From the NCBI RefSeq assembly GCF_002286935.1, contig NZ_MVOH01000001.1, positions 22,691-86,690 on the forward strand: 64,000 nucleotides of DNA, given 5' to 3'. The position numbers were made by a program, and so were the translations under genes. The notes under the pieces were generated by a model, which made no database searches, had not been told where the DNA came from, and saw only the letters and a program-made list of their open reading frames with translations. The stretch comes from Bifidobacterium criceti. Its GTDB lineage: Bacteria; Actinomycetota; Actinomycetes; Actinomycetales; Bifidobacteriaceae. Below are positions 38,120 to 47,963 of this stretch, piece by piece; position 1 is the first letter of the stretch; the number at the start of each line of letters is the position of its first letter.

Positions 38120-40192
38120 TCAGAAGTTCGCGTCGGCGGCGACGCTCATCACATACACGTTCTTGCGCAGCTGTTTCGCCTGCGCGCGCGTGATGTCGCC
38201 GTTCTCGACCATGTCCTGGATGACGCCGAGCTCGATGCCGAAGCTTTCGCGCTTGACGTCGTCGATCCTCGTCGACATCGACGCCGAATTACGCATGTTC
38301 GGACGTGATTTGAGCGACGCCTCCGCGCGGCGGTAGTCGAGCAGCAACGCGGACACCGCCTCGGTGCTGTACGTCGTGTTCGTCATCTCCGCGTACAGGC
38401 GGTCGATGACATGGTCGATCGCGTCGGTCTGCAGGGCGCGCATGCTGATATAGACGTCGTCCTCGCTGAACAGCGGCGTCGAACGGCGTATCTTGTTCGC
38501 CGCGCGCCGCGAGACGTTCGCCGTACGCCGCTGCAGCAGATGGATACGGCCGCGCACGCGCCACGCGATGCGCGACGAGTCGTGTTCGGTGTAGGTGTGC
38601 CGCAGTGTCGTCATGATCTGGTCGAGGAGACGTTCGCATGTCTCGATTTCGATCGCGCGGTCGTGTTCGCTCAATGTGGGGTTGATACGCGCTTCGGCGA
38701 GACGGAGTTTGACGTAGTCCTTCTCCCATTCGAGCGCCGCGATCTGCAGTTCGCCGCGTTCGTCGGACGCCGTGTCGCCGAGCCGTTTCTTGAGTCGTGT
38801 GATGCGCTGCGTATACGAATTGATGACCGCCATGACGGGCGCGCGGTTCTCATCGGTCGTCAGTTCCGCGAGTTCCTCGACGGTGCGTCGCAGCACCTCG
38901 ATCGACGCTTCGGTGATCTCACGTGTCTCCGATGCCGATTTGTTCGGTGCGATGACCGGCAGCAGGAAGTTCGCGAGCAGCAGCGTGACGATGATGACGC
39001 CGCCGGCGATGAAGATGAGTTCGTCGCGCATCGGGAACCATTCGCCGTTCGCGAGCGTATAGGGGATCGTGAACATCAAGGACAGTGTGATTGTGCCTTT
39101 TGCGCCGCCGAAGGTCATGACGGCCGCCGAACGCCAGCGTTCGGGCGTCATGCGGCGGCGTTCGTGCGAATCCTCGGCGCGTGTGAGGCGCAGCATCGCC
39201 GACACCCATACGAAGCGCAACCCGACGATGACGGCCGAGACGCACAGGATGACCGCGAGGAGCGTCCAGTTGCTCACGGCCGGGTTGTCCCAGCTCGCGC
39301 GCATTGCGCCGGGCAGCAGCAGGCCGAGCAGGATGAACACGGCGCCGTTGAGCGAGAACGAGAACACCGACCATACGCTCGATGCGACGATGTTCGTGCG
39401 TGCGACGTTCGGGCCGATGCCGGTGCGGTCGAAGCGCATCGTCAGGCCTGCGGCGACGACGGCGAGGATGCCGGAGACGTGCGCCATCTCGGCGCCGATG
39501 TACAGCAGGAACGGCAGGAACAATTCGAGCAGGATGCGCGACGTCGTCGTCTCCCAGCCGAGTTGGCGGGATGTTTCGAACAGCCAGTTCGCGACGAGGC
39601 CGATGATGAGCCCGAACAACGCGCCACCGAAGAACGAGACGACGAATTCGCCGACGGCCTCGGTCACGCGGAACTGTCCCGTCACGGCCGCCGTGATCGC
39701 GAACTGGAACCCGACGATGCCCGACGCGTCATTGAACAGCGATTCGCCTTTGAGGACGCCCACCTGGCGTTGCGAAAGCGCCGCCTCATGGCTCAGCGAA
39801 CTCACGGCGACGGCGTCGGTCGGTCCGAGCGCGGCGCCGAGCGCGAGCGCCGCGGCGAGCGTGAACATCGGCCATATCGCGTGCAATGTGAAGCCCACGA
39901 CGATCATGATCGCAATCGCGAGCCCGACGGCGAGCGACAGGGAGAGCTTCAACGATTTGAGCAGTTGGCTTTTGTTGATCTCGTGCGCTTCGAGGTACAG
40001 CAGCGGCGCGATGAAGAGCACCATGAACAGTTCCGGGTCGAGTTCGGTCGTCGGCACGAACGCGAGCTGTGACATGAGCACGCCGAGCGCGATCTGCACG
40101 AGCGGTGTCGAGATGCGTGGAATGAACCTGCTGAGGAACGACGAGAGCAGCACCGCGGCGAGGACGCCTAGGATCAGTTCGAAAACGGCCAC
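38120..40192 (-). CDS. Na+/H+ (cation/proton) antiporter, CPA1 family
   Basis: This membrane antiporter has 690 residues: about twelve helices in residues 1-420, including GPTDAVAVSSL and FNDASGIVGFQ with the conserved Asp pair, then a long cytoplasmic tail of about 250 helical residues. The GTG at 40192 is preferred because AAGGAGG lies 6 bases before it; an in-frame ATG at 40270 would add 26 non-conserved residues. It ends 8 bases from the convergent gene at 36.4-38.1 kb. The ion (Na+ or K+) is inferred only. Confidence 0.88.
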   Translation of the reverse strand: MAVFELILGVLAAVLLSSFLSRFIPRISTPLVQIALGVLMSQLAFVPTTELDPELFMVLFIAPLLYLEAHEINKSQLLKSLKLSLSLAVGLAIAIMIVVGFTLHAIWPMFTLAAALALGAALGPTDAVAVSSLSHEAALSQRQVGVLKGESLFNDASGIVGFQFAITAAVTGQFRVTEAVGEFVVSFFGGALFGLIIGLVANWLFETSRQLGWETTTSRILLELFLPFLLYIGAEMAHVSGILAVVAAGLTMRFDRTGIGPNVARTNIVASSVWSVFSFSLNGAVFILLGLLLPGAMRASWDNPAVSNWTLLAVILCVSAVIVGLRFVWVSAMLRLTRAEDSHERRRMTPERWRSAAVMTFGGAKGTITLSLMFTIPYTLANGEWFPMRDELIFIAGGVIIVTLLLANFLLPVIAPNKSASETREITEASIEVLRRTVEELAELTTDENRAPVMAVINSYTQRITRLKKRLGDTASDERGELQIAALEWEKDYVKLRLAEARINPTLSEHDRAIEIETCERLLDQIMTTLRHTYTEHDSSRIAWRVRGRIHLLQRRTANVSRRAANKIRRSTPLFSEDDVYISMRALQTDAIDHVIDRLYAEMTNTTYSTEAVSALLLDYRRAEASLKSRPNMRNSASMSTRIDDVKRESFGIELGVIQDMVENGDITRAQAKQLRKNVYVMSVAADANF

Positions 40193-40380
40193 GTCGGTCC
40201 TCCTTGCCAGTTCGCGGATAGGTCGCACGACAATCCCACCAAAGCGCTTGTGAGGGGGAGTCTCCAGCATAGCAAGCCGCGCGTTACGATGGTGCGACGG
40301 TGCCGGCATGCCGTCACGTTCCGTATCATGAGTGTGGGATGGCTGAGGATGATATGGACATGGCCGCGTAAGGAGTCGAA

Positions 40381-40857
40381 ATGACCGCACCGATGGACAA
40401 CGCGCTCACGCGCGTATGGATGCGCGCCGCGCTCGCGCTCGCCGACGAGGCCGCGCAGGGCGGGGATGTGCCCGTCGGCGCGATCGTGCTTGACGCGCAC
40501 GGTGCCATCGTCGGACGTGGCCGCAATATGCGCGAGCGCGACGCCGATCCGCTCGCGCACGCCGAGATCCTCGCGATGCGTGAGGCGGCCGCCGCGCGCG
40601 GTGATTGGAACCTCGACGACTGTACGCTCGTCGTGACGCTCGAACCGTGCCCGATGTGCGCGGGCGCATGCCTGCAGACGCATATCGGACGCATTGTGTT
40701 CGGCGCGTGGGATGCGAAGCTTGGCGCATGCGGTTCGGTGTGGGACATCCCACGCGACCCCCACGTCGGACACGTCCCCGAGATCGTCGGCGGTGTGCTG
40801 GAGCGCGCGTGCGCCGGACGCCTCGCCGCGTTCTTCCGGACACGGCGCGCGTCATAG
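40381..40857 (+). CDS. tadA: tRNA-specific adenosine deaminase TadA
   Basis: TadA converts wobble adenosine 34 of tRNA-Arg(ACG) to inosine. The 158 residues show the zinc-binding and catalytic motif AHAEILAM and PCPMCAGAC typical of the family. AAGGAG lies 5 bases before the ATG at 40381. It is followed after 124 bases by the alpha-galactosidase gene, with a possible promoter between (CTGTCA 40895-40900 and TACGAT 40918-40923). Confidence 0.92.
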   Translation: MTAPMDNALTRVWMRAALALADEAAQGGDVPVGAIVLDAHGAIVGRGRNMRERDADPLAHAEILAMREAAAARGDWNLDDCTLVVTLEPCPMCAGACLQTHIGRIVFGAWDAKLGACGSVWDIPRDPHVGHVPEIVGGVLERACAGRLAAFFRTRRAS

Positions 40858-40981
40858 TCGATTTTCTTGCGCGCTTCGCCGCACACACCGAACGCTGTCA
40901 AGGAATGCGCGATTGCCTACGATGGTCGTGAGACATGCACCAACCATTGCAATGACGCATCCGAAAGGGGAAGGCGGCACT

Positions 40982-43237
40982 ATGACGACGATCAACGATT
41001 TCCACACGACGACGAGCGGCGGCGACGGGGTCCGCATCGTCTACCTCGAGGAGCGCGACGCGCGCAGTGCGTGCGCGCTCGCGTTCGTCGGCGACGAACT
41101 GCCGCGCATCGTGCATTGGGGGCGTCCACTCGACGACCCGCGTACGCTCGCCTCGGCCGTCGATGCGCTGCGTCCGCAGCGCGTCTCGGGTGCGCTCGAT
41201 GAGACGGCGTGGCCGAGTGTACTGCCGACGCAGGCGGAGGCGTGGACGGGCGCGCCGCGCTTCGTCGTGCGTGCCGAAGGCGTCGAACTGTACTGCCGGT
41301 TCACCGTGACCGGCATCCACATTGATGACGATGGTGTGAGTGTCGACGCCGAGGACGGCGAACAGGGTGTTCATATCGTTTGGCGTTGCGAGATGCGCGC
41401 AAGCGGCCTCGTGCGCCAGCGCACGACGGTCGCGAACAGGCGCGCGCAGGCGCTTGAGATCGGCCGTGTCGAACTCACGTTCCCGGTCCCGGCGGACATG
41501 ACCGAACTGTTGACGACGACGGGCCACCATCTGCGCGAACGCTCGCCCCAACGCCAGCCGTTCACGATCGGACGTTTCGAGAAGGCGAGCCTCGTCGGAC
41601 GCCCCGATTTCGACGCGACGCTCTTGCTCAACGCCGGCCGTCCCGGATTCGGCTTCACGCACGGCGACGTCTACGCCGTGCACGTCGCATGGAGCGGCAA
41701 TACATGCACGACCGCGGAACGCCTGCCGTACACGTCCGGGCTCATCGGCGGCGGCGAGGCGCTCGCGGGCGGCGAGATGACGCTCCCCGCATATGACGGC
41801 GGCGCGGAAGACGGCACGGAAGACGACGCACACATGTACACGACGCCGTGGCTCTACGGTTCGTACGGTGAAGGGCTCAACGAGGTCGCCTCACGCTTCC
41901 ATGACGAACTGCGCGCGACACACGCGCACTGGCGTGCAGCGCACGGCGTCGCCGACAAGCCGCGCCCGGTCATCCTCAACACATGGGAGGCCGTCTATTT
42001 CGACCACGATTTCGATACGCTCAAAGCACTCGCGGACAAGGCCGCCGCGAGCGGCGTCGAACGGTTCGTCGTCGATGACGGCTGGTTCGGCGACCGACGC
42101 GGTGACGACGCGGGGCTCGGCGATTGGTGGATCTCGCAGGACGTGTGGCCCGACGGTGACCGTTCGCTCAAGGCGCTCGCCGACTATGTGCATGCTAAGG
42201 GCATGGAGTTCGGCCTGTGGTTCGAGCCCGAGATGGTCAATCCGGATTCGCGCATGTACCGCGAGCATCCCGACTGGGTGCTGCGTCCGACGGCGCACCG
42301 CCTGCCGATGCAGGGGCGCAACCAGCAGGTCGTCGACCTGACGAACCCGGACGCCTATGCGTATGTGTACGGATGCATCGACGCGCTCGTCGCCGAACTC
42401 GGCATCGACTACATCAAATGGGACCACAACAAATTCGTGACGGAGGCGGTTTCGCCGCGCACCGGACGCCCGGCCGTCCACGGCCAGACGCTCGCCGTCT
42501 ACCGCATGTTCGACGACCTCAAGGACGCGCATCCGGGGCTTGAGATCGAAAGCTGCTCGTCGGGCGGCGGCCGCGTCGACCTCGCGATCCTGTCGCGCGC
42601 AGACCGCATCTGGGCGTCAGATTGCGTCGACCCGGTCGAACGCGCCGACATCCAGCGGTATACGTCGCTCCTCGTGCCGCCGGAGATGATCGGCGAGCAT
42701 GTCGGCGCGAGCCCGGCGCATTCGACACACCGCGCGACGAGCCAGGAGATGCGCATGGCGATGGCGTTCTTCGGGCACCTCGGCATCGAATGGAACCTGC
42801 TCAAGGAGCCGCAGGGGGCGCTTGACGAACTCGGCGTCTGGGTAGACGCCTACAAGCGGCACCGCGATGATTTCGCGCATGGTTCCGTCGTCCACGGCGA
42901 CGCCGCCGACCCGGCCGTGCGCGTCGACGGCGTCGTGAGCGCCGACGGTGCGCGCGCCGTCTACCGCTTCACGCAGCTGACGACGTCGCAGACCTATCCG
43001 GCCGCGCCCGTGCGGCTTCCGGGGCTCAATCCGGACGCCGACTACCTTGTGCGGCCACTCGCATGCAACCTCGAAAGCGGCGAGCCGTTCACACAGATCG
43101 GCAACGGGCAGAGCGCGCTTGGATGGTGGAACCAGGACGGCATCGTCATGACCGGCCGTGCGCTCGACACCTTCGGTGTACGCCCGCCGTCGATCCATCC
43201 GGCGAACGCGGTGCTCTTCAGCGTGACGCGCGTGTGA
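40982..43237 (+). CDS. Alpha-galactosidase, glycoside hydrolase family 36
   Basis: It releases galactose from raffinose, stachyose and melibiose. The 751 residues start with a beta-sandwich domain (about 1-330), then the (beta/alpha)8 barrel with VDDGWFGDR, the nucleophile Asp in YIKWDHNKF and the acid/base Asp in IWASDCVDPVERAD. ESCSSGGGRVD is the conserved barrel motif. AAAGGGGAAGG precedes the ATG at 40982. There is no signal peptide, so it acts on imported sugar. It converges on a ROK regulator and lies beside the transporter genes, which fits an alpha-galactoside regulon. Confidence 0.93.
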   Translation: MTTINDFHTTTSGGDGVRIVYLEERDARSACALAFVGDELPRIVHWGRPLDDPRTLASAVDALRPQRVSGALDETAWPSVLPTQAEAWTGAPRFVVRAEGVELYCRFTVTGIHIDDDGVSVDAEDGEQGVHIVWRCEMRASGLVRQRTTVANRRAQALEIGRVELTFPVPADMTELLTTTGHHLRERSPQRQPFTIGRFEKASLVGRPDFDATLLLNAGRPGFGFTHGDVYAVHVAWSGNTCTTAERLPYTSGLIGGGEALAGGEMTLPAYDGGAEDGTEDDAHMYTTPWLYGSYGEGLNEVASRFHDELRATHAHWRAAHGVADKPRPVILNTWEAVYFDHDFDTLKALADKAAASGVERFVVDDGWFGDRRGDDAGLGDWWISQDVWPDGDRSLKALADYVHAKGMEFGLWFEPEMVNPDSRMYREHPDWVLRPTAHRLPMQGRNQQVVDLTNPDAYAYVYGCIDALVAELGIDYIKWDHNKFVTEAVSPRTGRPAVHGQTLAVYRMFDDLKDAHPGLEIESCSSGGGRVDLAILSRADRIWASDCVDPVERADIQRYTSLLVPPEMIGEHVGASPAHSTHRATSQEMRMAMAFFGHLGIEWNLLKEPQGALDELGVWVDAYKRHRDDFAHGSVVHGDAADPAVRVDGVVSADGARAVYRFTQLTTSQTYPAAPVRLPGLNPDADYLVRPLACNLESGEPFTQIGNGQSALGWWNQDGIVMTGRALDTFGVRPPSIHPANAVLFSVTRV

Positions 43238-43252
43238 GCGCGGACGCCCGGC

Positions 43253-44455
43253 TCAACTGATGAACTCGGCGATCGCCCGTGCGGCCGCCGAGTCCGACCA
43301 TAGCCTCCAGCTGAACTGGGGGATCGTGAACGATACCGGCGCGGCCTGGCTGTGCCGGTACGTGTCGATGCCTTTGCGGATGAATTCGCGGTTCTTCTTC
43401 GCGATGAACGAGCTTTCCCCACTGATGAGCACAGTCGTCGGCATCGCGAGGTTCGCGACGGTCGCGACGAGCACGCCGAGGCGGAAGCATGTGCGCTCGC
43501 CGAGCCGGCGCGCCTGCGGCGTGTTCGCCTGGAGGTCGCGTGCGAACTCCTCGAACGTCGCGACATGGCCGACGATACCTGAATACTCCTCGGCGATCGA
43601 ATCGGATGTGAGGCATTGCGAGCAGCCGATATGGCCCGATGAGCAGCGTGGCCCCTGGGGGTCGATGAGCACATGGCCCGCGAGGCCGTAGCTTTTGTCG
43701 GGGTTGTCGATCGGATTGCCACAGTCGGATATCGAATAGCCGACGCCCGCACCCATCGTGATGACGGCGAAGCGCGGTACGCCGATCGCGTCACCGAACC
43801 AGCATTCGTACAGCAGGATCGAATCGAGGTCGTTGTAGACCTTCGTCGGGATGCCGGTCGCGCGCTGCACGAGCGCACCAAGGTCGACGATGGCGTCCCA
43901 ATACAGGAACGGTGCGAACGTCACGAAACGGTCGTCGTCGATATGCCCGCCGAGCGACAGCCCAATCGCCGCCGGCCACGGTGCGTCGGGGGATATGACC
44001 GCACTGACGATGCGCGCGATCTGCGCGGTGATCGCCTCGGGCGAACGGTTGGTGATCGGCTCGGTCACATCGCCGCCGATCGGACGGCACATCGCGTTGA
44101 CTTCGGACGCCGTGATCGCGCCGTCGTGGATGTTGACGCCGATGAACGTGTGTTCGTCCTCGCGGATGCGCAGCGCCGTCTGCGGACGCCCGCGCCTGCC
44201 GCCCGTATCAGGGGGCGTGATCGCCTCGGGCAGTGTGCCGCCTTGCGCGGAGCCGGCAGGCATCTCCTCGATGACGCCGTCGTAGATGAGATCGCTCGTG
44301 ATGCGTGAAAGCGCGCCCTGCGACAGGTTGAAGACCTGTGCGAGTGGCGTGCGCGCGATCGGCCCGTATTGCATGATGCCGCGCGCGACGTCATGCGTCG
44401 CCTGCGACTTGCTGAACCAGTGCGGGAACGGGAGCGGGTCTGAATTTGTTTCCAT
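43253..44455 (-). CDS. ROK-family transcriptional regulator
   Basis: The 400-residue protein has an N-terminal winged helix-turn-helix (about 20-75, TPLAQVFNLSQGALSRITS) and a ROK sugar-kinase-like domain. The zinc motif is present in the form CSSGHIGCSQC (about 282-292). It probably represses the divergent sugar ABC operon in the absence of inducer (from genomic position and family). The ATG at 44455 lacks a good nearby Shine-Dalgarno. A small palindrome lies just upstream. Confidence 0.85.
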   Translation of the reverse strand: METNSDPLPFPHWFSKSQATHDVARGIMQYGPIARTPLAQVFNLSQGALSRITSDLIYDGVIEEMPAGSAQGGTLPEAITPPDTGGRRGRPQTALRIREDEHTFIGVNIHDGAITASEVNAMCRPIGGDVTEPITNRSPEAITAQIARIVSAVISPDAPWPAAIGLSLGGHIDDDRFVTFAPFLYWDAIVDLGALVQRATGIPTKVYNDLDSILLYECWFGDAIGVPRFAVITMGAGVGYSISDCGNPIDNPDKSYGLAGHVLIDPQGPRCSSGHIGCSQCLTSDSIAEEYSGIVGHVATFEEFARDLQANTPQARRLGERTCFRLGVLVATVANLAMPTTVLISGESSFIAKKNREFIRKGIDTYRHSQAAPVSFTIPQFSWRLWSDSAAARAIAEFIS

Positions 44456-44457
44456 GA

Positions 44458-44471
44458 GTATATAAATATAC
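44458..44471. promoter_or_regulatory. Palindrome upstream of the ROK gene (possible operator or -10 region)
   Basis: GTATATAAATATAC is a perfect inverted repeat with 6-base arms, two bases before the ROK start codon in the 152-bp gap to the divergent solute-binding-protein gene. It is AT-rich in a GC-rich genome, and could be an operator for ROK autoregulation. Confidence 0.4.
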
Positions 44472-44607
44472 CTCTTTTCTTGCCCTGTTTTCGGACGCGC
44501 GGAACAGTGGGAATGAAAAACGCGCCTCCATAGACTTCAGGGTGTCGGCCGATGTGAAGGAGCAACGGCCGGCGACGAGGAACAGGACAATGGACGAGGG
44601 AGTCATC

Positions 44608-45903
44608 ATGAGGTTCGCAACGAACGCCGGACGTTCGGCGCTACGGCGCGCGCTCACAGGAATCGGCGCGGCGGTATGCGCGGTCGCGGTCGGCCTCGGG
44701 TCGGCGGCATGCGGCGCCGGCGCGGCAAACGGGCAGGTCACGCTCGATTTCTTCCAGTTCAAGGCCGAGGCCGCGGACTGGTTCAAGCAGGCCGCCGAGG
44801 AATTCGAACACGAGAACCCGGACATCAGGATCAATATCAACAATTCCGCGAACGCGCAGACCGATCTGCGCACACGCTTCGTCAAGGACCGTGTACCGGA
44901 CGTCATCACGTTCAACGGCGACTACAGCTTCGGCATGTTCGCCGCGAGTGGCGTCTTCCATGACTTCACCGACGATCCGATCGTCGACGACCTCAACGAG
45001 GGCATGGTCGACATCGCGAAGAACCTTGTATAGACGAACGATCCGACGAAGAAGCGTCTGTACGGGCTGCCGTTCGCCGGCAACGCGTCCGGCTACATCT
45101 ACAACAAGGACCTCTTCCGCAAGGTCGGGCTCGATCCGGAGCGTCCGCCGCAGACGTGGGACGAGTTCACGGCGATGCTCAAGACGTTCCGTGACGTCGG
45201 CATCGACCCAGTCCAGGCGACGCTCGCCGACGCGTGGACGACGCAGGCGCCGCTCGCGTCGCTTGCGGGCACGCTCGTGCCCGAACGCGACTACGCGGAA
45301 CTCAAGGACGGCGAGACGACGTTCAAGCAGATCTGGACGGAACCGGTCACGAAGGAAATCGAACTGTTCACGTATGCGGACGGGGAGAAGGGCGTCACGT
45401 ACCAGCAGGGCACGCAGAACTTTGCGAAAGGTTCCGCCGCGATCATCCCCCTCGGTACATACGCGATCCCGCAGATCACGATGATCAACAAGGACATCGA
45501 CCTCGGTTTCGCGCAGATGCCCGCGTCGAACGACGCCGACGAGCAGATCCTCACGGCGGGCGACGACGTCATGCTGACGATGGGAGCGAACAGCAAGCAC
45601 AAGGAACAGGCGATGCGGTTCATCAGGTTCCTGATGAGCAAACGGCAGCTTGAGGACTACGCGCGTGCGCAGTCCGCGATCACGCCGCTCAAGGAGACGT
45701 ATTTCGGCAACCCCGCGCTCGAAACGGTGCGTCCGTTCTTCGAAGACAACCGTGTCGCCGACTTCTGCGACCACTACATCCCGTCGTCGATCAACATCGG
45801 CGGCTACCTGCAGTCCGCGATCATGAGCGGCAACGTCAACCAGTTCGTCGATTCGATGCAGAACGAGTGGGACAAGGTGCAGGCCCGCGACTTCCGCGAC
45901 TGA
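44608..45903 (+). pseudogene. Sugar ABC transporter solute-binding lipoprotein, interrupted by an amber codon
   Basis: This would be the sugar receptor of the importer. The 431-codon frame starts at ATG 44608 (AGGGAG 5 bases before) with a lipoprotein signal ending LGSAAC at C35. It then has SBP_bac_1-type sequence ([28 protein letters not shown]). Codon 142 (45031-45033) is TAG, and the reading frame is intact on both sides, with NLV before and [11 protein letters not shown] after. A single C-to-T change from CAG would explain it. It is a recent nonsense mutation, a readthrough gene, or a sequencing error. The permeases downstream are intact. Confidence 0.85.
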
Positions 45904-45927
45904 TCATAAGGAAAGGAAGGTTCAGCC

Positions 45928-46917
45928 ATGACTTCGTTGACCAACGCCGATCAGCAGGCGCGCGCGATGGAGGACGTGCTTGCGAACGACATCGACACGC
46001 ACCACTCGCGCAAACCCGCGAACAAGGCGCCGCGCAAACGCACGTCAGCGTTCTCGGACCGCAAGGTCGACCGCGCATACTATTGGATGGCGGTGCCGGC
46101 GGCCGTGATCTTCGCCGTGTTCCTGTATGTGCCGTTCATCCGCGGCATCCTGTATTCGTTCACGAATTCGCAGGGCTACGGCGATTACGATTGGATCGGG
46201 ATCAAGAACTACATCGCGCTCTTCCATGACGAACGCGTCGGCCACGCCTATCTGTTCACGTTCCTCATCGCGATCGCGATCACCGTGCTCATCAACGTCA
46301 TCGCGTTGTTCCTCTCGGTCGCGCTCAACGGCAAGATCGCATGCAAGAACGGCTTCCGCGCGATCTACTTCATCCCGTACACGCTCGCCGTGCTCGTCAT
46401 CGGCTACGTGTTCAAGTACATCTTCATGCAGCCGCTGCCCGCGCTCGGCAAGGCGCTCGGCATTGGTTGGCTGAGCGAATCGCTCCTCACGAGCGAGCGC
46501 TACGCGTGGATCCCGATCGTCTTCCTCGCCGTATGGCAGGGCGTCGCCTACTCGGTGCTCATCTACCTCGCGGGACTGCAGACCGTCGACACACAGGTTT
46601 ACGAAGCGGCCGCGATCGACGGCGTCAACGCGTGGCAGAAGTTCTGGAAGATCACGTTCCCGCTCATCGGATCGTTCTTCACGATCAACCTCGTGCTCAC
46701 GATGAAGAATGCGCTCGGCACATTCGACCAGGTCGTCGCGCTCACCGACGGCGGACCGAACTCGAAGACGGAAACGGTCACGTACCTCATCTGGAAGGGC
46801 GGCCTGACGGGCGGCGAATACGCGTACCAGACGTCGAACGCCGTGCTGTTCTTCATCGTCCTCGCGATCATCGCGTTCATTCAGCTCAAGTTCTTCGGCA
46901 GCAAAGAGAAGGTGTGA
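45928..46917 (+). CDS. Sugar ABC transporter permease, MalF type
   Basis: This membrane subunit of a carbohydrate importer has 329 residues: a cytoplasmic start of about 45 residues, six predicted helices, and the EAA loop EAAAIDGVNAWQKFWKITFP near residue 225-245 that contacts the ATPase. It is preceded by GGAAAGGAAGG and lies 24 bases after the solute-binding-protein stop. Context (alpha-galactosidase, ROK regulator) points to raffinose-type oligosaccharides; substrate is inferred. Confidence 0.9.
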   Translation: MTSLTNADQQARAMEDVLANDIDTHHSRKPANKAPRKRTSAFSDRKVDRAYYWMAVPAAVIFAVFLYVPFIRGILYSFTNSQGYGDYDWIGIKNYIALFHDERVGHAYLFTFLIAIAITVLINVIALFLSVALNGKIACKNGFRAIYFIPYTLAVLVIGYVFKYIFMQPLPALGKALGIGWLSESLLTSERYAWIPIVFLAVWQGVAYSVLIYLAGLQTVDTQVYEAAAIDGVNAWQKFWKITFPLIGSFFTINLVLTMKNALGTFDQVVALTDGGPNSKTETVTYLIWKGGLTGGEYAYQTSNAVLFFIVLAIIAFIQLKFFGSKEKV

Positions 46918-46920
46918 GAC

Positions 46921-47823
46921 ATGACCACCGCAACGACCAACATCCAACCAACCGCCAACCGTCCCGCCGCCGCGGCGCCGTCCGCGGGAGGCGCGCCGAC
47001 GAAGTTCCGCAAGGACAGGCGCATCAACTGGTGGCTCACCGCCGTCGTCGCCGTCTTCAGCCTGACGATCCTCGTGCCGTTGTACTTCACGGTCGTCACC
47101 GCGTTGAAGACGCCTGCGGAAGCGGGCACGTTCAGCCTGCCGACGAGTTGGCAGTGGGGGAACTTCGCGGCCGCGTCCGCGAAGGTCGACTATCCGCGCG
47201 CCGCACTCAATTCGGCGATCATCACCGTGCTCGCCGTCTCGCTCACGCTCGTGACGAACACGTTCGTCGCGTATGCGATCGCGCGCAACATGGACAAGCG
47301 GTTCTTCCGCTTCCTCTACTACTTCTTCATCGCCGCGATGTTCGTGCCGTTCCCGGTCGTCATGCTGCCGCTCGCGAAGCAGATGGGCTCGTGGCACCTC
47401 GACAACCAGATCGGCCTGATCATCCTCTACGTCATCCTCGGTCTCGGTACGAACCTGTTCATCGCGACCGGTTTCATCCGTTCGATCCCGGTGTCGCTTG
47501 AGGAGGCCGCGCGCATCGACGGCGCGGGCACATGGCGCATCTTCTGGAAGATCATCTTCCCGCTCATGGGGCCGATCAACGCGACGATCGCGATCATGAC
47601 GGCGCTGTGGGCGTGGAACGACTTCCTGCTGCCGCTCATCATCCTGACGAACCAGCAGGACCAGACGATCCCGCTCGCGCAGTATGTGTTCAGTTCGCAG
47701 TTCGCGACGAACTACCCGCAGGCGTTCGCGAGCTATCTGATGGCGATGGCGCCTGTGCTCATCGTCTACATCTTCGCCCAGAAGTGGGTCGTCGGCGGAG
47801 TGATGCGCGGCGCCGTGAAGTAG
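46921..47823 (+). CDS. Sugar ABC transporter permease, MalG type
   Basis: The 300-residue partner of the MalF-type permease has six helices and the EAA loop EAARIDGAGTWRIFWKIIFP (about residues 195-214). It starts three bases after the preceding stop codon. Its last third (codons for LPLIILTNQQDQT onward) is echoed almost exactly at 50399-50520 beyond the restriction-modification genes. A strong hairpin follows the stop. Confidence 0.9.
   Translation: MTTATTNIQPTANRPAAAAPSAGGAPTKFRKDRRINWWLTAVVAVFSLTILVPLYFTVVTALKTPAEAGTFSLPTSWQWGNFAAASAKVDYPRAALNSAIITVLAVSLTLVTNTFVAYAIARNMDKRFFRFLYYFFIAAMFVPFPVVMLPLAKQMGSWHLDNQIGLIILYVILGLGTNLFIATGFIRSIPVSLEEAARIDGAGTWRIFWKIIFPLMGPINATIAIMTALWAWNDFLLPLIILTNQQDQTIPLAQYVFSSQFATNYPQAFASYLMAMAPVLIVYIFAQKWVVGGVMRGAVK
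47628..47749 (+). repeat. Direct repeat, parent copy in the MalG-type permease gene
   Basis: This 122-base stretch is repeated at 50399-50520 with three differences, in the same orientation, 2.65 kb apart. The repeats bracket the PaeR7I-type restriction-modification genes. Confidence 0.92.
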
Positions 47824-47855
47824 CGCGGCGGCGATGGTGCCCAGCTTTTCTCATG

Positions 47856-47892
47856 CGGTTGGCCGCACTCGGGAATCGAGTGCGGCCAACCG
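47856..47892 (+). terminator. Terminator after the permease genes
   Basis: A perfect 16-bp stem (47856-47871 with 47877-47892) has a GGAAT loop, 33 bases after the permease stop. A near-copy of this hairpin with matching changes in both arms is present at 50538-50572. Confidence 0.8.
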
Positions 47893-47963
47893 TTGTGTTG
47901 TGAGATGCATGTGGGATAATCGTTCATGTTGGTTATCGCGGTCACTGACTGATTGGGGAGGCT

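Noticed and set aside
40193..40390. N-terminal extension of the antiporter to ATG 40390 or 40270
   Set aside because: The GTG at 40192 has an ideal AAGGAGG, and the added residues are not membrane-like; the longest form would overlap the tadA start.
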